In this document: one piece after another, positions 58,449 through 64,000 of the stretch
Numbering within the stretch: position 1 is the stretch's first letter
Layout of the letters: every line of letters starts with the position of its first letter
Assembly: GCA_018806915.1 (NCBI GenBank)
Contig: JAGKQI010000064.1
Location: 1-64,000 of the forward strand
Direction: 5' to 3'
DNA from: Phytophthora colocasiae
Lineage: Eukaryota; Oomycota; Peronosporomycetes; Peronosporales; Peronosporaceae
Length of the DNA: 64,000 nt
The notes under the pieces: generated by a model
What the model saw: only the letters and a program-made list of their open reading frames with translations
Told to the model about the DNA's origin: nothing
The model's database searches: none
Program-made: the position numbers and the translations under genes

Positions 58449-58569
58449 AATTGAACGCGCACAAAACTAAAGGGATAGACAATGCTTGCTCCATACCTCT
58501 GGCTGCCCCATATTAACTCAGCTGCATAGACTCCAATGAATCGGTCCTTGAGCTCTACCCCCTCCGAAT

Positions 58570-59250
58570 TTAATGCACATCCGCACTCTCCACGCATTTC
58601 TTGAGTGGCGTGAGTGCAGGACGCAGTTCGCTGGCCAGTGCATGCAGCGCTCCAATGTGAGGTGAATTAGGCGCCACAAGTGTGATCACCAGAGGTGCGT
58701 GGTTGATGTGGATCAGCACCACGTCGTCGAAGAAGGCCGTCACACTCTGCACAGCTCCAAACTTGAGCTTCCCCACCTGAAATTGAAGATACCGTTAGTA
58801 TCTGACGCTCTACCAATACGCGACTGAGTCTATCTCCCACCTGCTCCGCAGCTCCAGCAAATACTGTGGGCAAAACAGTCTCCGTGTACTCGTAACTGAG
58901 CTCCGACTTTTCCTCCGCAGAAACTACAGAATATCGTTAAAACAATGCAAGAGAACTCCTTCGTTTCAAGCTGCACCTTTAAGAAGAGGAACACCCTCAG
59001 AAGTGCACACCAGGATGGCTTCCAACGCGTCGTATCTGCAATAGAATACACGTTTCTAGGTCAGAAATACAGTCCCAATTAGGTATTTTTGCCTCTTTAT
59101 CACCTGCTCAGCACGTCGTTGAGCTTTTCCTGTAGAACTGGACTCTGCAATCAATGGAGAAGATACAGAGATGGACAGCGAGTTAGCAGCGTTTGAGCTT
59201 TCGACGTAGAGGCGGGAGATTGACCGTACCATCTCGGCGGCGGCCTCCAT
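58570..59250 (-). CDS. LAMTOR3: Ragulator subunit LAMTOR3 (MP1)
   Basis: Five small exons on the minus strand: 59230-59250, 59104-59144, 58977-59035, 58841-58923 and 58570-58776, summing to 411 bp and 136 aa; every GT...AG junction keeps the frame. The product reads like LAMTOR3: LQEKLNDVLSRYDALEAILV, then CTSEGVPLLKV, FAGAAEQVGKLKFG and INHAPLVITLVA, a roadblock/LC7 fold. In other eukaryotes LAMTOR3 pairs with LAMTOR2 in Ragulator on late endosome/lysosome membranes and serves Rag-TORC1 signalling. The exon-intron density is the highest of the window. The start codon is only 41 bp from the transposon's TTAA site, so the promoter is likely altered. Confidence 0.82.
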
Positions 59251-59295
59251 CTTGTGCCAAATTCAGTTTTTGCGTTCGGATACAAATTATGTTAA

Positions 59296-59309
59296 CCCCT
59301 CCAACCCGG
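59296..59309 (+). repeat. Left terminal inverted repeat of the piggyBac-like element
   Basis: CCCCTCCAACCCGG directly after TTAA; 13 of 14 bases match the complement of the right end. Confidence 0.92.
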
Positions 59310-59312
59310 AGT

Positions 59313-59359
59313 GCTGCATAATGCAGCTTAGGCCTTTTTATTATGCTGCATTATGCAGC
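59313..59359. repeat. Left subterminal pair of 15-bp palindromes
   Basis: GCTGCATAATGCAGC at 59313-59327 and GCTGCATTATGCAGC at 59345-59359. Each is a perfect palindrome around one central base. Related copies occur at 61611-61623, 62865-62879, 62888-62900, 63171-63184 and 63320-63334. They may be transposase-binding sites; this is inferred from place and symmetry. Confidence 0.8.
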
Positions 59360-59626
59360 GTAACGTTGAATTTATCTTGATGTTTGTATGTGGAAAAAAA
59401 TCACATGAATCGACGCATACTGAAATCAAGATGCAAAAATGATGGGCAAATATCTTGCACCGAATACACTTCACGATTTGCCAGACATAAACGTTGTCTT
59501 TCATTTTTTCAGAAATATGATATTCAGCAGGATAGATATGCTCATGAGCAGGTAAATGTCGCAACAGTGGCGCCCGCCAACCATCCATTTCATTTCAGAA
59601 CTCGCCGGCTCCCGCACAAACCACCC

Positions 59627-62600
59627 ATGCCAGTCACACGCGGGAAAAACCTTCTCCGCGCTCGTGAGCTTTCTTTCAAGTCTGTTTGGCGCGAGCTTCG
59701 GGCACAAGGATGGACCTCAAGGAAGGCACCAGCGCGCAGTCTCGACGATCGCTACCGGTATGTGAGACCAGGTGGCGACCCCAAGGGCGAAGAAGGCGTT
59801 GACTTCTTTATCGGCGCGGAGGCTGTGCTCGAGTACTACGTGAACTGTACGTATACGATGTTTACTTCGTTTATATTGTAGACTGAATGCAATTTGGGCT
59901 CGTTATGTATAAAGGTTTGCCTCCTGTATCGATTATAGGTCCAGCTTCAGTGCCCGCGCCAGCTTTAGCGGCCACGCCAGTTCTAGAGCACGCGCCATCT
60001 CCAGCGGTCACAGGATCTCCAATGGCCACGCCGGCTGCCGTATCGACGACGCCTCCACCAGTCATGCCCAGTCCCCACTCGCCTCAACCTTCGGTTGACA
60101 ACCCAGCTGCGTTCACAACACCAGTGCGCGGCAAGGGCAAGCAAAGGCTTCGCTCTAATGGCCCAGCGAGAGGACGGCTTATCCCCACCTCTCCGCACGA
60201 AGTGATTGACCTCGAAGCCGTCTCCGAGGAGGATGACGATGAATTAGACGACGACGACGGTGACGAGGACTTCGTGGACGACGACATTGTTGGGAGTGTC
60301 AGTGATGCGGGAACTATTGAGTCTGTCGACGAGAGCTTCCAACCTGAGCTATGTAAGTGTCTGTACATGCGTTCTGTCGTGATGGTGTATGCTGACTCGT
60401 ATGCTGTCTATTATGTCAACTCTAATGCTGTCCCTTTGCCGACCCTTATGCTAACCCTTATGCCGACTGTTACGTTGACTCGTATGCTGAATATTTAGCA
60501 ACCCGTGACGTGATGTCGGATCGAGTTGATGATCTCAACCTGACCGCACCAGACGAAGACGCGAAGGACTTTGAGGTTATGGAGTCAGGTGACGAGGCAG
60601 CCAAGGACGACATGTTTGTTGATGACGATAATGCTGACATTTTCCCGGGTGATGTCCACGAAATTGGTGAGTTGGTCGATGATGATGATGCAGAAGCTGA
60701 TGTGGAGCACGAATTCCTGTTTGCCGAGCGGTTTTTGGATGACATTGGTGGGGTTCAAGAGGTTCTCGCTGGCAACCTGAAGAAGGAAGTGTTGAAGGAC
60801 ATGGCAAAGACTGGCTGGGAGGACGTCATGCAACCGGATACGCACGAGTACATGCAAACGCCATACGAGCCTGTTATAAACACGAGTAGCTATCCCGGCC
60901 TTCGGCAAGGATACTCAGGAGCAAGTGCCGATGCATTGAGGCGTGGCGAATCACCCCTGGCATTATTTTTTTACTTCATGCCGGTTCCTTTGTGGCAGCA
61001 CATTGCAATGTGCACCAACGAGTATCGCAAGGAGATGATACCTCAACGCGTGGATGAAGCACTACGAAGATACAAGAAAAGGCGCCGAGCTCACGCTTCT
61101 CTACCAAAGAAAACCCGACGAGACATTCTTCATGACTTGCAAAACGAGAAGACTATTCTGCCACACGAGATCTGTCGGTTTTTTGGATTACTCATTGCAC
61201 GCGCGATTATGCCAAATCGCGAGAAGCTCGCGAACCACTGGAAAACCACGGATGAAGGTGGCATTCCTCGCGGCACCTTTGGAGCCTTCCTTAGTCGAGA
61301 TCGGTTTCAGCAGATATCCCGTAACCTGCACTTCAACCCCAACAATCACGAGCAAGCGAAGCGAGACAGGGCTTGGAAGATCCGAAAACTGGTGGACGTG
61401 CTACAGACCACGTTTGAACGCGGGTATGTCGCCCCTGCGTATCTCGCTTTTGATGAAGCTATTTTGCCCAGTCGCAGCTCGTTCAACAAGATGCGCGTGT
61501 ATCTAAAGGACAAGCCTCACAAGTGGGGCACAAAGCTCTTCATGCTATGCAGTGCGGTGACGGCGTACTGCATACGGTGAGTTTTTTTTTGGACCCAAAG
61601 TGTTGCTATGCAGCATTATGCAGTTTAAAACTGACGTTTTTTCAATTCTTACGCTGCATCTATTCAGCTTCGAAGTGTACTGTGGCAAGAAACAACACGC
61701 TAGTGACGCCCATAACCCCGACATGAAGTCCGGACCTGCAGCAGTAGTGCGTATTTTGTTGGCAGTGTTTGGTCCAGGATCCAACCAGCGTGGCATGCGT
61801 TTGGTGGTCGTGGATAGATTTTATACATCGGTCGCGTTGGCGATACAGCTCCTGCTGATGGGATTCTATTGCGTGGGCACGATCATGACAAACAGAGTTG
61901 GCTACTGCAACGAGGTCATTGAAAAAAAGAAGAGTCGACCAAAAGAAATTGATCGGGGGTCCTACAAAATAGCAAAGTCCAAGCTCGTTCCCGGTATGAC
62001 CGCGATATCCTGGTGGTATTCAAGGCCTGTACACTTCCTAAGTACTGGTGGGAGTCTGGAGCTAGATCGAGTGGCTCGACGGGATTCGTCTGGCAAGCTG
62101 CATGAAGTTCCCTGCCCCCGCGTGATCAAAGACTACCATGCTTACATGGGGGGGCGTGGACGTTCATGATCAGCTCCGCCTACAGCGCTACTCGCTGCAG
62201 CGTGCAGTTCGTTTCCAAAAGTACTACAAGTCGCTTGCCCTTGGGCTAATTGATATGGCGATTGTAAATGGGTACATTATTCACAAGCAGTTCTACAAGG
62301 ACAAGGAAGGAAAACCTTTGTCGCACGTCGCCTACATGAAGACATTGCATTTGCAGTTGTGCCAGCTTCAAGCGTCTGACATGTACGAGGGCAACGAGTT
62401 TGGCGTACAGCCAATAGCTACAGCAGAACAACCCCAGCCGCTGCGATCTAGCAATGGTGAGAGTGAGCACACCGTCCGGCAGCTGCAGCGTTTTCGAAAC
62501 CAAACGACCCAGAATAAGCGATATCGTTATGCGTGCAAGATGTGTGCTACATTGAAGGAAGGGAAGGAGCGCGCTAAGACTTCTACGTTTTACTGCTCGC

Positions 62601-62842
62601 AGTGCAACAAGGAGGGCCCCATCTTTCTGTGCCTACGCGCGCACCGCAAGATTCGCGGAGTTGCCGTAACATGCTGGGATATTTGGCACCGTAACTGGAA
62701 AAACGGCCGTTTGATTCCGCCGGAGAGAGCAGGTCGGTTTCGCATGCGCGTGCGAGGGCCTCAAATGCCCCAAGACTCGTCTGCCGTTGAGCAAACGCCT
62801 ACACCAAGAAAAAAGCGGAGGACACATACAGCTTCTGAGTAG
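59627..62842 (+). pseudogene. PiggyBac-type transposase, one frameshift
   Basis: Four exons: 59627-59846, 59939-60352, 60499-61576 and 61668-62842, with GT...AG introns of 92, 146 and 91 bp; the first three junctions are in frame. About 961 aa if the frame were unbroken. The N-terminal part (SFKSVWRELRAQGWTSRKAP) is followed by Pro/Ala-rich and very acidic stretches. The DDE_Tnp_1_7 domain runs from about residue 365. The three catalytic Asp are visible: D530 (LAFDEAIL), D620 (VVVDRFYTS) and the one in GVDVHDQ at 62159-62161, with spacing like piggyBac's. A Cys-rich C-terminal domain (CKMC ... CSQC) follows, as expected for terminal-repeat binding. A seventh G in the run 62148-62154 shifts the frame just before the third Asp, so the frame stops at 62169. 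A sequencing error in the G run could also explain this. Confidence 0.88.
61611..61623. repeat. Palindrome copy inside transposase intron 3
   Basis: CAGCATTATGCAG lies in the third intron, one base from the terminal copies' core. Confidence 0.7.
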
Positions 62843-62864
62843 CTTACCTAGCTAGTCACTTTAT

Positions 62865-62900
62865 GCTGCATTATGCAACGGACTTATGCTGCATAATGCA
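62865..62900. repeat. Two palindrome copies just after the transposase gene
   Basis: GCTGCATTATGCA at 62865-62877 and GCTGCATAATGCA at 62888-62900, both preceded by TTAT or CTTAT. They differ from the terminal copies at the last bases. Confidence 0.75.
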
Positions 62901-63170
62901 TTGCCTGTATGGTGCATGTGGACCATCAGCAGAAGAAAGCGCCCGACTCCTTGATCAGATGTTTCTCAACATAAACGCTGTAAAATTGTATATAGGAATT
63001 TGTATGAGCAGATTTCCACCTGTTTGCGGTAATCATCTGATTGCGAAACCGGTTTACTTGCTTTTCGTATGCCTTCTCTTTTTCTAAAAAATCGAGTTTG
63101 GTTTCTCGATATTCGACTGGTCTCTGGCCAATTGCACATGGTCTCTGTGCAACACTGCACGGTCCTTCTG

Positions 63171-63184
63171 CAGCATTATGCAGC
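63171..63184. repeat. Palindrome copy in the right non-coding part
   Basis: CAGCATTATGCAGC, same core as the intron copy; lies about 185 bp inside the right end. Confidence 0.7.
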
Positions 63185-63319
63185 TTTGCATGGGGCATCT
63201 GGATACAATTTGTTCTGCAACATGCAGGTTAACCGGGCAGTGTCCTGTCCATCGCCGAGCGTGTGCACACTCCCCAAGCCCTTTTAGCAACGTTCTATAC
63301 AAATTCCTAGTATAACTGT

Positions 63320-63334
63320 GCTGCATAATGCAGC
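63320..63334. repeat. Right subterminal 15-bp palindrome
   Basis: GCTGCATAATGCAGC, identical to the first left copy, 33 bp inside the right element end (left spacing is 17 bp). Confidence 0.85.
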
Positions 63335-63353
63335 GTAAGAAGGTCAAAATCAG

Positions 63354-63367
63354 CCGGGCTGGAGGGG
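63354..63367 (-). repeat. Right terminal inverted repeat of the piggyBac-like element
   Basis: CCGGGCTGGAGGGG directly before TTAA at 63368-63371. Confidence 0.92.
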
Positions 63368-63638
63368 TTAAAAACACAAATACTAGTACATGAGCAATGA
63401 TAAGGGGTGTAAGGCACAACATGTAGTGGACGCTTCCAGCTCTTCTATCGACACAAGAAACATTGTCAAAACGACCTGAAAATCGGATTTACTGAATTAT
63501 GCGGTTAAGACGTGTGGACTGCTGAAAAGCATTTGCATCGAACGGCTACACGAGCACAAGAAGATCGTCATTGAACTCGGGGACCGGAAACTCTGACACA
63601 CGGGGAACCAGTCACTTCATGGTCTTGGTGGTGGTGAT

Positions 63639-63956
63639 CTACCATCCCCAACCACCCATACCACCCCAGCCGCCCATGCCACCCCAGCCACCCCAACCAC
63701 CACATCCTCCACAGCTACCCCAGCCTCCCCACGGACCTCCCCACCCGAATCCTCCAAACCATTCCTTCTTCTTGTCGTTGGCCGCCAACTTGGCGGACTC
63801 CTTGACAGCAGTAGCATCTGGCGCATTGGGTTTAGTCGAAAGATGCGCGTGCTCAGAAGCAGGTTCAGGTGCGGCGAGAGATCTCAATGCCGGTTGGTAC
63901 TCGTTGGCCGCTGCGACGGCGACAAGTGTGGTGACGACGAGTGCGGTGAACTTCAT
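63639..63956 (-). CDS. Secreted Gly/Trp-rich protein, 105 aa, diverged relative of the array protein
   Basis: Signal peptide MKFTALVVTTLVAVAAA (1-17), an Ala/Glu/Lys region to residue 64 ending DKKK, then a Gly-rich domain with GWGG and GGMGGWGG repeats. The overall order matches the array protein (signal, charged pro-like part, Lys-Lys-Glu, Gly/Trp domain), and the first three residues are the same. It differs by being shorter, lacking the Tyr-rich tail and having only two Cys (82 and 85). It lies on the minus strand, about 20 kb from the array, and is a single copy in this window. Likely secreted; function unknown. Confidence 0.88.
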   Translation of the reverse strand: MKFTALVVTTLVAVAAANEYQPALRSLAAPEPASEHAHLSTKPNAPDATAVKESAKLAANDKKKEWFGGFGWGGPWGGWGSCGGCGGWGGWGGMGGWGGMGGWGW

Positions 63957-64000
63957 AGTACTTGCTTACTTGCGGCGAATGGACTTGTGCGGAGGAAGGC

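Larger units (their letters stand above)
59292..63371 (+). mobile_element. PiggyBac-like DNA transposon, 4.07 kb
   Basis: Bounded by TTAA at 59292-59295 and 63368-63371, the target duplication typical of piggyBac. The body (59296-63367) begins CCCCTCCAACCCGG and ends CCGGGCTGGAGGGG, a 14-bp terminal inverted repeat with one mismatch. It carries a four-exon transposase gene on the plus strand and several copies of a palindrome in the terminal parts and one intron. The near-perfect ends and single lesion suggest a fairly young insertion. Confidence 0.92.

Noticed and set aside
62863..63287. Small frames in the right part of the transposon
   Set aside because: Low-complexity chance frames crossing the palindromes; no similarity to transposon accessory proteins.

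Overview
The window is nuclear DNA of an oomycete, most likely Phytophthora or a close relative. The protein-coding genes are eukaryotic (prohibitin, TIM23, ribosomal S9, VPS41, LAMTOR3, inositol monophosphatase). Introns are few, short (about 60-170 nt) and mostly GTAAGT/GTACGT...AG. Intergenic gaps are short, and a nad7 mitochondrial fragment and a piggyBac-type transposon are present. The species is not determined.

Region 1 (1-1.8 kb): the 3' part of a broken gene for a Phytophthora-type LRR-like protein. It is interrupted by a 96-bp insert that encodes a perfect in-frame piece of mitochondrial NADH dehydrogenase subunit 7 (a NUMT), and it has a second frameshift near its end.

Region 2 (1.9-43.3 kb): a 41.4-kb head-to-tail array of 26 units, each about 1.59-1.66 kb. 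Each unit carries one intact, intronless gene for a secreted two-part protein of 164 or 167 aa: signal peptide, charged pro-like region ending in Lys-Lys, then a Gly/Trp/Tyr-rich domain with three Cys. Fourteen copies encode the same protein; the rest differ by one extra Leu-Gly-Gly triplet, T45M, P136L or a few other changes. Sequence markers are shuffled between units in a mosaic, which points to unequal crossing-over and gene conversion. No copy is broken. A diverged 105-aa relative with the same layout lies on the opposite strand at 63.6 kb.

Region 3 (43.4-59.3 kb): a compact housekeeping island. In order: an orphan coiled-coil protein (-), TIM23 (-), prohibitin 2 (-), RPS9 (+), VPS41 (-), an orphan multi-pass membrane protein (+), inositol monophosphatase (+), an EXS-domain membrane protein (+) and LAMTOR3 (-). 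TIM23 and prohibitin both serve the mitochondrial inner membrane; VPS41 (HOPS) and LAMTOR3 (Ragulator) both act at the late endosome/lysosome. The rest show no obvious joint pathway.

Region 4 (59.3-64 kb): a complete piggyBac-like element (TTAA target sites, 14-bp terminal inverted repeats, DDD transposase of four exons) with one frameshift in a G7 run and at least seven copies of a 13-15 bp palindrome. It sits 41 bp upstream of the LAMTOR3 start codon. The 105-aa glycine-rich relative follows.
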